A stretch of DNA of 64,000 nt. Source: Christensenella sp. UBA2853. GTDB lineage: Bacteria > Bacillota > Clostridia > Christensenellales > Aristaeellaceae. Positions 56,794-64,000 of the stretch are shown one piece after another. The translations under genes were made by a program, and so were the position numbers. A model generated the notes under the pieces. That model did no database searches. It saw nothing but the letters and a program-made list of their open reading frames with translations, and had not been told where the DNA came from. The stretch spans positions 62,736-126,735 of the forward strand of contig DEFL01000081.1 in NCBI GenBank assembly GCA_002350845.1, in the 5' to 3' direction. The first letter of the stretch is position 1. The number at the start of each line of letters is the position of its first letter.

Positions 56794-57060
56794 ATGGACG
56801 GAGATAAGAAAAAGATTGCAGTCAATGTAGGCGGGAAGGGGTACACCCTGGTGTCCTCGGATCCGCCTGCCTATGTGCAGCGTGTGGCGGCCTTTGCAGA
56901 CCGCACACTGCGGGAAACGGCCATGGCAACGCATCAGAGCGTGCAGCAGGCGGCCATTCTCGCGGTGATTTCGCTTGCGGATGAAGTCATCAAGAGTCAG
57001 GATGAAATCAGCCGCCTGAGAAGGGAAAACCAGCAGCTCAGGGGCACAACAGAAAGCTGA
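56794..57060 (+). CDS. zapA: Cell division protein ZapA-like
   Basis: An 88-residue protein with the ZapA pattern: an N-terminal strand 'K-I-A-V-N-V-G-G-K-G-Y-T-L-V-S', a helix 'Y-V-Q-R-V-A-A-F-A-D-R', then a C-terminal coiled coil with 'A-A-I-L-A-V-I-S-L-A-D-E' (residues about 50-80). ZapA tetramers cross-link FtsZ filaments. GAAGGA precedes the ATG, and a U32 peptidase gene follows 17 bp downstream, an arrangement common in Firmicutes. Confidence 0.85.
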   Translation: MDGDKKKIAVNVGGKGYTLVSSDPPAYVQRVAAFADRTLRETAMATHQSVQQAAILAVISLADEVIKSQDEISRLRRENQQLRGTTES

Positions 57061-57077
57061 GAAAGGAAGACGGGATC

Positions 57078-59363
57078 GTGCGAGTCATGGAGAACCTTGC
57101 CCCGGCGGGCAATTTCGCAGCGCTCGAACGTGCATGCGCAGGCGGGGCAGGTGCGGTCTACCTTGGGTTCTCTGCTTTCTCAGCGCGCGCAGGCGCGGGC
57201 AACTTCAACCGGGAGGAACTCAGGGAGGCTGTGCACTTTGCGCATCTGCATCATATGCGGGTGCATGTGACGGTCAACATCCTGATCAAGGATGAGGAAA
57301 TGCCGCAGGTCGTGGAAGTCCTGCGCTACCTGAATGAACTCGGCGTGGATGCCGTGCTGGTCCAGGATCTGGGCGTTCTCTCTGTGCTCAGGTCCTGCTT
57401 TCCATCCCTTCCCGTGCATGCCTCGACACAGATGGCCCTGCACAACAGAACCGGGGCTGCCTGGTGCCGGGATATGGGCATGCAGCGGGTGGTGCTGGCC
57501 AGAGAATGCTCTCTGGCAGAGATTGAGAAATGTGCGCTTCCGGGAGACATCGAGATCGAAGTATTCGGACACGGGGCGCAATGCGTCAGCGTGAGCGGGC
57601 AGTGCCTCTTTTCGTCATGCATCGGCGGGCGCAGCGGCAACCGCGGACGATGTGCCCAGCCCTGCCGCCTGATGTACCGCTATCGCGGAAAGACCGGTGC
57701 ATGGCTTTCACCGAGGGATGTGTGTACCCGCGACTACCTGGATGCGTTTGAAAAGGCGGGGGTTGCCTCGCTGAAAACAGAAGGCCGTCTGAAGCGGCCC
57801 GAATATGTGGCTGTGGTTGCAGAGAGCTACAGCAGGGGCCGCGACAGCGCAGCGTCCGGACACTTCCGCGCAGCGTCCCGGGAGGAAAAACAGGGTCTGA
57901 TGCAGATTTTCCAGCGCGGCGGGTTTATGGACGGCTATGCCTTTGGCAGTGAGGATGCCGCGGTCATTGATCCCGCGCATGTGAGCCATACAGGCATCCG
58001 TCTGGGGACGGTCACGCGTGCGGACAGCCGGTTTGCGACGGTGCTGCTGGAACATGACCTGCATGACGGGGATCAGCTGGCCTTCGGTGAAACACGGGAG
58101 GGCGAGATGATCTACAGCGGACGGCCGTGTGCCGAAGGGGAACAGGCGGAAATCCGCCTGCGTCCGGGCATGCAGGTTCGCAAAGGGGATCGGGTCCGCC
58201 GTCTGGTGGATGCGCAGCAGCTCGCCCGGGCCCAGGCACTGCCGATTCCGAAGATTCCGCTGACAGGGACGCTTCGGGCGATCCCCGGCGAGGTGCTTGC
58301 GCTGAGACTGACAGACGGCATCTCTCAGGTGTCCGTGGAAGCGGGCATTGTTCAGACGGCACAGAAAAAAGAACTGACTGAGGAGGACGCGGTCCGTTCG
58401 ATCGGGAAAATGGGGGATACGCCCTTTGTGCTGGAAGCCCTTGACGTGGAGACGGCGCATGCGTTTGTCCCGGCGTCAGAGCTCAACAGCATCCGCAGAA
58501 CCTGTCTGGAACAAATGGAGCATGCCCGGGCGGCTGCCTTTGGCAGGCCGAAAGGGGAGGAATACCCGCCTGAAGCGGTGACACTGCCGAGCGGTGAAGA
58601 ACCCTCCCTGCTCATTGTCCGGTCCGCATCCCAGCTTCGTGCGGTGCCGGAGGGCGTACGCCTGGCCTGGCATCCGGAGGATTACCGGGAGGAAGCGCTG
58701 GAAAAAGGGCTTTGCGGCATGCCGGAAGGCATCTGGCTGCAGCTTCCGGAGGTCTGTGAGGAGGACACGCTGCAGATGCTCAGAGCGTTTGCGCACCGCC
58801 ATGCAGACCGGCTGGGCGGCGTGATTCTGGGCTCTGTCGGCCAGCTCGGCGCGGCCTGGGAGCTTCCGTTCGGTGCGGGGACAGGCGTTCCGGTGATGAA
58901 CCGGCGCGCAGCGGCCCTGCTCTTTGGGGCCGGATGCCGCTTTGTGACGGCTTCCCTGGAACTCACCGGGGAGGAAATGAAACGCCTGGCGGAGGGATGC
59001 GGAAAGATTCTTCTGCCGGCCTACGGGAGAACGCAGCTGATGCTGCTGCATCACTGCCCGGCGCGTGTGCTGCTCGGCCTCAGGGAAGGGCATGCCGATT
59101 GCCGCATGTGCGACCTGCATTCCCCGGATGCGCTGGAAGGAACGGAACTGGTGGACATGCACGGCGCAGCCTATCCGCTCCTGCGGGAACGTCTCCGGGA
59201 AGGCTGCCTGATCCGACTGATGGAATCATCCCCTGTCAATAATGTACTCAAAGCAAAAGCGTTCGGATGTCCGGTACTCATGGAACTGACCGATGAAACG
59301 GATGCATCGTCCGTGTCGGTGCCGGGCAGGAACAGCGGACACTGGAATAAACCGGTGGAGTGA
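57078..59363 (+). CDS. Peptidase U32 family protein (with DUF3656-like C-terminal part)
   Basis: A 761-residue protein. The N-terminal barrel has 'L-A-P-A-G-N-F-A-A-L-E-R-A', 'V-Q-D-L-G-V-L', and the family hallmark 'E-V-F-G-H-G-A-Q-C-V-S-V-S-G-Q-C' with 'G-G-R-S-G-N-R-G-R-C-A-Q-P-C' (residues about 155-200). The last half matches the long U32 form. U32 members include collagenase-annotated proteins and RNA-hydroxylation factors (RlhA, TrhP), so a tRNA/rRNA modification role is as likely as proteolysis. GTG 57078 has AAAGGA at a better distance than ATG 57087. Confidence 0.9.
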   Translation: MRVMENLAPAGNFAALERACAGGAGAVYLGFSAFSARAGAGNFNREELREAVHFAHLHHMRVHVTVNILIKDEEMPQVVEVLRYLNELGVDAVLVQDLGVLSVLRSCFPSLPVHASTQMALHNRTGAAWCRDMGMQRVVLARECSLAEIEKCALPGDIEIEVFGHGAQCVSVSGQCLFSSCIGGRSGNRGRCAQPCRLMYRYRGKTGAWLSPRDVCTRDYLDAFEKAGVASLKTEGRLKRPEYVAVVAESYSRGRDSAASGHFRAASREEKQGLMQIFQRGGFMDGYAFGSEDAAVIDPAHVSHTGIRLGTVTRADSRFATVLLEHDLHDGDQLAFGETREGEMIYSGRPCAEGEQAEIRLRPGMQVRKGDRVRRLVDAQQLARAQALPIPKIPLTGTLRAIPGEVLALRLTDGISQVSVEAGIVQTAQKKELTEEDAVRSIGKMGDTPFVLEALDVETAHAFVPASELNSIRRTCLEQMEHARAAAFGRPKGEEYPPEAVTLPSGEEPSLLIVRSASQLRAVPEGVRLAWHPEDYREEALEKGLCGMPEGIWLQLPEVCEEDTLQMLRAFAHRHADRLGGVILGSVGQLGAAWELPFGAGTGVPVMNRRAAALLFGAGCRFVTASLELTGEEMKRLAEGCGKILLPAYGRTQLMLLHHCPARVLLGLREGHADCRMCDLHSPDALEGTELVDMHGAAYPLLRERLREGCLIRLMESSPVNNVLKAKAFGCPVLMELTDETDASSVSVPGRNSGHWNKPVE

Positions 59364-59369
59364 GGAACT

Positions 59370-61736
59370 ATGATACAGACACAGATGCAGAAACGCACGC
59401 TGCGCGTGCTGGAGTTTACCAAGATCCGGGAACAGCTGGCCGATCTGGCAGTGACCGAAATGGGACGCGAGATCTGTCTTGCGCTGGAACCCGAGACCAA
59501 TCTCGAAGAGGTCCGTGCTGCCCAGCAGGAGACCGAGGAATCGACGGTTGTCATTCAGTATCTCGGCTCCAGCCCCCTGTCTGCTTTCGCGGATGTGCGC
59601 TCCTCGCTCTCCCTGGCCGAGAAGGGCGCGACCCTTTCGCCCAAGGCGCTTTTGGAAGTGGCGACCATGCTCAGAGTATCCAGAAACGTCAGGGATGCCC
59701 TGGTCACGGACCGGGAAACCACGCCTGAACTGACGCGCATGGGCTCCGGTCTCTCCGACGGGCGCAGGATTGAGCTGGATATCACCGATGCCATTCTCTC
59801 CGAGGATGAGATTGCTGACCATGCTTCGTCTGCGCTGGCCGATATCCGCAGACATCTTCGCGGAGCGACGGACCGCATCAAGGACAAGCTCAATCAGATG
59901 GTCCACTCCCCGAACTTCCAGAAATACATGCAGGACCCGATCATCACCGTGCGCAACGGGCGCTATGTGATTCCGGTCCGCGCGGAGTTCCGCGCACAGG
60001 TTCCGGGCCTGGTGCATGACCAGAGCGGAAGCGGTGCCACCCTGTTCATTGAGCCCATGGCTGCTGTGGAAATGGGCAATGAGCTCAAGCAGTGGGAACT
60101 CAAGGAGCGGCAGGAGATCGAGCGGATTCTGGCTTCCCTGTCTGCCGAGATAGCACCGGTCTCTCAGACGCTCCGGGAGGATGTGGAGACACTGGCCCGG
60201 CTGGACTTTATCTTTGCCAAGGGCCTTCTCAGCCGCAGCATGCATGCCGTCTCTCCGAAGCTGAACAAGGACGGATACATCAACATTATCCGCGGACGGC
60301 ATCCGCTGATTGATCCGGACAAGGTGGTGCCCAGCAGTCTCTGGCTCGGCAAGGAATTCACCGAGCTGATCATTACAGGCCCGAACACGGGCGGAAAGAC
60401 GGTCACACTGAAAACGGTGGGCCTCTTTACCCTGATGGCGCAGGCCGGACTGCAGGTGCCTGCTGACCTCGGCACAGAGATGGCCGTGTTCGAGCAGGTG
60501 TTTGCGGATATCGGCGATGAGCAGTCCATCGAGCAGAGCCTGTCCACTTTCTCGGGGCATATGACGAATATTGTCACCATCATGAAAGAAGTCACGCCCA
60601 ATGACCTGGTGCTCTTTGATGAACTCGGTGCCGGCACGGACCCGACAGAAGGCGCGGCCCTGGCGCAGAGCATTCTGACAAGGCTTCTGCATATCAAAGT
60701 CCGCACGATGGCGACGACCCACTATTCGGAACTGAAAGCGTTCGCGCTGTCCACCAAGGGTGTGGAGAACGCGTCGGTGGAGTTCAATGTGGAAACGCTG
60801 CGGCCGACCTACCGCCTGTCCATCGGTGTCCCGGGCAAGAGCAATGCCTTTGAGATTTCCAGGCGTCTGGGACTCCCGGAAAACCTGATCGAGGCCGCCC
60901 GGCAGACGCTGTCAAGCGACAGCATCCGCTTTGAGGATGTCATCGCCAATGCCGAGTATCACCGGCAGGTCGCCGAACGCGAGCGGCAGCTGGCGGAGGA
61001 CGCAGCCAAGGAAACCGTGCGGCTGAGGGATGAAGCGGAAAAACTGCGCAGGGAAATGGAAGAAAAACGCGAAACCATGATGCGCAAGAGCCGCGAGGAT
61101 GCCCGCAGGCTGATGGAAAACACACGGCGCGAATCGGAAGCCATCCTCTCCGACCTCAGGCGTCTGCGCAAGAGCGCAGGCACGGAGGCGGATGTCAACG
61201 GCGTGCGCAAGCGCCTGGACAAGGATATGGACGAACTGGCGGAAGGCCTGAAGACGAATCAGGAAGATGCCAGCCAGGCACCGAAGACAGTCAATCCGGG
61301 CGACCGGGTGAAAATCCTGACCATCAATCAGGAGGGCACGGTCCTCTCCAAGCCGGATGACAAGGGAGATGTCCAGCTGCAGGCGGGCATCATGAAGTTC
61401 AAGGCCAACCTGTCCCAGCTGCGTCTGCTCAAGAAGACGGAGGAAAAGCAGAAGACCAGTGTAATGGCCAAGACCGGCGCGATGGAAAGAACGGTCCGCA
61501 TGGAATGCGACGTGCGCGGCATGACGCTCGACGAGGCCATCCTGACCGTGGACCAGTACCTTGATGCCGCCATAATGGCCGGCATGGGCGAGGTTTCGAT
61601 TATTCACGGGAAAGGAACCGGCGTCCTCAGGAGCGGCATCCAGCAGGAACTGCGCCGTCATCCGCATGTCAAAAAACAGCGTCTGGGGATCTATGGTGAA
61701 GGAGAAGACGGTGTCACCATTGTGACACTGAAATAA
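59370..61736 (+). CDS. mutS2: Endonuclease MutS2
   Basis: A 788-residue protein: coiled-coil lever (residues 1-300), ATPase with Walker A 'G-P-N-T-G-G-K-T-V' and Walker B 'V-L-F-D-E-L-G-A-G-T-D', a long charged coiled coil (residues about 510-640), and a C-terminal Smr nuclease domain ('D-V-R-G-M-T-L-D-E-A', 'I-H-G-K-G-T-G-V-L-R'). It lacks the MutS mismatch-recognition domain, as expected. It suppresses homologous recombination and, in Bacillus, splits stalled ribosomes. It lies 6 bp after the U32 gene. Confidence 0.96.
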   Translation: MIQTQMQKRTLRVLEFTKIREQLADLAVTEMGREICLALEPETNLEEVRAAQQETEESTVVIQYLGSSPLSAFADVRSSLSLAEKGATLSPKALLEVATMLRVSRNVRDALVTDRETTPELTRMGSGLSDGRRIELDITDAILSEDEIADHASSALADIRRHLRGATDRIKDKLNQMVHSPNFQKYMQDPIITVRNGRYVIPVRAEFRAQVPGLVHDQSGSGATLFIEPMAAVEMGNELKQWELKERQEIERILASLSAEIAPVSQTLREDVETLARLDFIFAKGLLSRSMHAVSPKLNKDGYINIIRGRHPLIDPDKVVPSSLWLGKEFTELIITGPNTGGKTVTLKTVGLFTLMAQAGLQVPADLGTEMAVFEQVFADIGDEQSIEQSLSTFSGHMTNIVTIMKEVTPNDLVLFDELGAGTDPTEGAALAQSILTRLLHIKVRTMATTHYSELKAFALSTKGVENASVEFNVETLRPTYRLSIGVPGKSNAFEISRRLGLPENLIEAARQTLSSDSIRFEDVIANAEYHRQVAERERQLAEDAAKETVRLRDEAEKLRREMEEKRETMMRKSREDARRLMENTRRESEAILSDLRRLRKSAGTEADVNGVRKRLDKDMDELAEGLKTNQEDASQAPKTVNPGDRVKILTINQEGTVLSKPDDKGDVQLQAGIMKFKANLSQLRLLKKTEEKQKTSVMAKTGAMERTVRMECDVRGMTLDEAILTVDQYLDAAIMAGMGEVSIIHGKGTGVLRSGIQQELRRHPHVKKQRLGIYGEGEDGVTIVTLK

Positions 61737-61746
61737 GGTGATCGGG

Positions 61747-62442
61747 ATGAAAGAAAAAACCAGCATTCTTCTGGCAGACGATGATCAGAGCATACGCCAG
61801 CTGGTGCAGCTGTACCTGGAAAAGGAAGGCTATGAAGTGCGCTGCGCAGGACGCGGGGATGATGCCCTGGCGAGCTTCCGGCGCTTTCCGCCGGACCTTG
61901 TGCTGCTGGATGTCATGATGCCCGGCGCAGACGGCGTCGAAGTGCTCAAGACCATCCGCCGCACAAGCCAGATTCCTGTGATCATGCTCACGGCCAAGGA
62001 TGAGACCTTTGACAAGGTCCTGTGCCTTGAACTGGGCGCCGATGACTATATCACCAAGCCTTTTGACACCAAGGAACTGGTCGCACGCGTGAAGGCCGTG
62101 ATCCGCCGCACGCGCGGGGGCGAGGAGGAGCCGGATGACACGCTCTCCTTCCCGGGGCTTACGATTTCCCTCAGGGAGTATGTATGCCGGTATGAGGGAG
62201 AGACTGTGGACATGCCGCCCAAAGAGCTCGAAGTCCTCTATTTTCTCGCCTCGCATCCGGGCCAGGTCTTTACCCGCGAACAGCTGCTGGAGCATGTCTG
62301 GGGGTTTGACTTTGCGGGCGATTCCTCCAGAACGGTGGATGTGCATATCAAGCGCGTGCGCGAAAAACTGCAGGGCAGTGAAGCGCACGGCTGGTCCATT
62401 CATACCGTGTGGGGCGTCGGATACAAATTTGAAGTGAGCTGA
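61747..62442 (+). CDS. OmpR/PhoB-type response regulator
   Basis: A 231-residue two-domain regulator. The receiver (residues 5-120) has the acidic triad 'A-D-D-D', the phosphorylation site Asp55 in 'L-L-D-V-M-M-P', and Lys in 'I-T-K-P-F'. The C-terminal winged helix (residues 135-230) has 'L-E-V-L-Y-F-L-A-S-H-P-G-Q-V-F-T-R' and 'V-H-I-K-R-V-R-E-K-L'. ATG 61747 follows AAGGTG. The partner kinase begins 6 bp downstream. The stimulus is unknown. Confidence 0.95.
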   Translation: MKEKTSILLADDDQSIRQLVQLYLEKEGYEVRCAGRGDDALASFRRFPPDLVLLDVMMPGADGVEVLKTIRRTSQIPVIMLTAKDETFDKVLCLELGADDYITKPFDTKELVARVKAVIRRTRGGEEEPDDTLSFPGLTISLREYVCRYEGETVDMPPKELEVLYFLASHPGQVFTREQLLEHVWGFDFAGDSSRTVDVHIKRVREKLQGSEAHGWSIHTVWGVGYKFEVS

Positions 62443-62447
62443 GCGAT

Positions 62448-63965
62448 ATGTTTGCCAGAATCATGGCAGTGGTCATTGCCTGCATCGTTCTGCTGACCCT
62501 GTCCTTCGGAGCGCTGTCTGCTGTCACAGTGCGCAATCAGCAGATCAATGCGCGCCTGGAGGCGCTGACCAAGGAAGCGCGGGAAATCGCGTTCCTTGCG
62601 GCCAACAATCAGGCCAGCTCCATGGCGCTGATGTTTGGGTACGATGACGACATTCAGAAATATATAGACTGGAAATCCAAAAATATCTGGGAGACCTACG
62701 GGGCGTATATTCTGGTGGTCGACCGCCTCGGCCGGGTCATGGACAACCTTTCCCTGGCCATGACCGAGGATCCGGACTTCGTTTCTTCGCTCAACGGCGA
62801 CGAACTGAGGGAAGCACTGGTGCGTGTGCTCTCAGGCGAAGAAGTCTCCGTGCGCGTGCTCGTCAACGGGTCTCCGACCTTTACCATCGGCGTGCCATTT
62901 GTACGGAATGAAAAAGTGCTTGGCGCTGTCCTGATCCGCACAAAGGCACAGGCGGTGGAAGGCGGCATCTCGGAACTCCTCTGGCCGATGCTGGCCATGG
63001 TGATTCTGATCACGCTGGCCGCAGGCGTCGCGGTGTTCTTCTTTATCCGGTCGCTGATGAAGCCGCTGCAGACACTGACCGGGGCGGCCAGGGCCATCTC
63101 GGAGGGCGATTTCTCTGTGCGCGTGCAGAATCAGGGGAGCATGCCGGAAACTACGGACCTTTGCAGGGCGTTCAATACCATGGCTGAGCGCATCTCCCAG
63201 AACGAAGCGAGCCGCAGGGAGTTTGTCGCCAATGTCAGTCATGAGCTGCGCAGCCCGATCACCTCGATCTCCGGGTTTGTGCAGGGCATGCTGGATGGGA
63301 CCATTCCTAAGGAAGACCATGAGCAGTATCTGCATGTGGTCGAAAATGAGACCAGGCGGCTGACACGCCTGATCTCCGACCTCCTTGCCCTCTCGCGACT
63401 CGAGCGGGAGGATGCGGCGCTGACCATGACGGATTTCGATATCTGTGAACTGTTCCGTCAGGCGGTCATCCGCCGGATTGCAGACCTTGAGAAGAAACAG
63501 ATTGAGATTGTCTGTGCGTTTGATCTGGACCCGCTTTCGGTCCATGCCGACCGCGACCGGATTGAACAGGTGGTCGTCAACCTGCTCGACAATGCCGTCA
63601 AGTTTACCCCGGAGGGCGGACGGATCACACTGACCGCCCGCCGCGCAGGGAATCTCTGCACAATGGAAGTGCGGGATAACGGCATCGGCATTTCGGAAGA
63701 AGACCGCCCGCGCATTTTTGACCGGTTCTTTACCGTGGACCGGGCCCATACCTCGGGGAAGGGAACCGGTCTGGGACTGAGCATCTGTCAGAGAATCATG
63801 CAGATGCACGGCCAGTCCATCCGCCTTCTGGACACGCAGGAGGGCGCAGCGTTCGCCTTTACCCTCCAGGCAGGCGAGGACATCAGAAAGCGCAGAGAAA
63901 ACAGCGGAGGAGAGATGGCGCATGCAGGATATTCAGACGCTCAGGGAACAGCTGGATCAGATTGA
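62448..63965 (+). CDS. Membrane sensor histidine kinase
   Basis: A 505-residue kinase: membrane helix 1 (residues 4-27), extracytoplasmic sensor (about 28-178, PAS/Cache-like 'I-D-W-K-S-K-N-I-W-E-T-Y-G-A-Y-I-L-V-V-D'; here given only as a broad impression), membrane helix 2 (about 179-203), HAMP (about 204-255), HisKA with phospho-acceptor His265 in 'V-S-H-E-L-R-S-P', and HATPase ('N-L-L-D-N-A-V-K-F', 'D-N-G-I-G-I', 'G-T-G-L-G-L'). The architecture is PhoR/WalK-like. Its end overlaps the next gene by 44 bp. Confidence 0.94.
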   Translation: MFARIMAVVIACIVLLTLSFGALSAVTVRNQQINARLEALTKEAREIAFLAANNQASSMALMFGYDDDIQKYIDWKSKNIWETYGAYILVVDRLGRVMDNLSLAMTEDPDFVSSLNGDELREALVRVLSGEEVSVRVLVNGSPTFTIGVPFVRNEKVLGAVLIRTKAQAVEGGISELLWPMLAMVILITLAAGVAVFFFIRSLMKPLQTLTGAARAISEGDFSVRVQNQGSMPETTDLCRAFNTMAERISQNEASRREFVANVSHELRSPITSISGFVQGMLDGTIPKEDHEQYLHVVENETRRLTRLISDLLALSRLEREDAALTMTDFDICELFRQAVIRRIADLEKKQIEIVCAFDLDPLSVHADRDRIEQVVVNLLDNAVKFTPEGGRITLTARRAGNLCTMEVRDNGIGISEEDRPRIFDRFFTVDRAHTSGKGTGLGLSICQRIMQMHGQSIRLLDTQEGAAFAFTLQAGEDIRKRRENSGGEMAHAGYSDAQGTAGSD

Positions 63966-64000
63966 CCGAAAGCTGATGGAGCTGCTGGCGGAGAGAATGA
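63922..64000 (+). CDS. Chorismate mutase (AroQ-type) N-terminus, truncated by window end
   Basis: The 26 visible codons from ATG 63922 read 'L-R-E-Q-L-D-Q-I-D-R-K-L-M-E-L-L-A-E-R-M', the first helix of AroQ-type chorismate mutase with the active-site arginine. GGAGG lies upstream inside the kinase gene. It may be a stand-alone mutase or the start of a mutase-prephenate dehydratase fusion (PheA); the window ends too early to tell. Confidence 0.8.
   Translation, partial: MQDIQTLREQLDQIDRKLMELLAERM

Noticed and set aside
1..64000. CRISPR arrays, rRNA genes or insertion sequences with transposase
   Set aside because: I looked for regularly spaced repeats, rRNA landmarks and transposase motifs on both strands and saw none.

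Overview
The window looks like one chromosomal contig of a GC-rich, Gram-positive-type Firmicute, probably an uncultured gut or rumen Clostridia lineage (Christensenellales-like). This rests on gene content and style: GGAGG ribosome sites, intrinsic terminators, HemZ, MutS2, YdcF, BioY with a BirA-type operator, and two LplABC-type carbohydrate importers without a local ATPase. GC content was not computed and the taxonomic guess is an inference.

Layout. 1-763: tail of a GH31 glycosidase. 916-2823: HxlR-type regulator divergent from a small redox operon (flavodoxin, DUF1858 protein, FMN reductase-like flavoprotein). 2946-9740: sugar module with an RbsB/RbsA/RbsC-type importer, a Gfo/Idh/MocA oxidoreductase, a TIM-barrel isomerase, and a second, divergent isomerase. 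10160-13733: LplB-LplC-LplA-type importer. 13791-16127: large protein ending in a phosphodiester-glycosidase (NAGPA-type) domain. 16506-19217: a YdcF-MazG fusion followed by another isomerase/oxidoreductase pair. 19323-23101: operon of an OYE-type reductase, an SDR and a fumarate-reductase-like flavoprotein. 23307-29178: zinc-ribbon protein, glutaredoxin-like protein, a broken DUF3089-like gene, C39-type peptidase, Tat-exported MBL hydrolase and its divergent LysR regulator.

29290-31070 is the unusual part. On the minus strand a tRNA-Leu(UAA) gene is split at its anticodon by a 215-nt ORF-less group I intron (30818-31032). The tRNA 3' half has served as an attachment site: a perfect 47-bp direct repeat (29754-29800 and 30761-30807) brackets about 1 kb holding the C-terminal remnant of a tyrosine recombinase and an AT-rich gene for a small secreted protein. 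Left of it lie integrase-arm-like repeats, a perfect GC-rich hairpin, and a short tRNA/tmRNA-like RNA with its own terminator. A relic of the same secreted-protein family sits 3.4 kb away at 26600-26686.

31129-44872 is mostly housekeeping and envelope: rsmG, two YdcF proteins, an iron-type alcohol dehydrogenase, an SH3-domain lipoprotein, a zinc-ribbon protein, an XRE regulator, recO, a CapA-type protein with a flippase, bioY, a YhhN-type membrane protein, a tailless SSB, secD and secF. 44957-51988 is the conserved recJ-rel-dtd-MBL-hemZ block. 52184-55757 is a second LplABC-type importer. 56213-64000 carries a cyclophilin, zapA, a U32 peptidase, mutS2, an OmpR/PhoB-type two-component pair, and the start of a chorismate-mutase gene cut by the window end.
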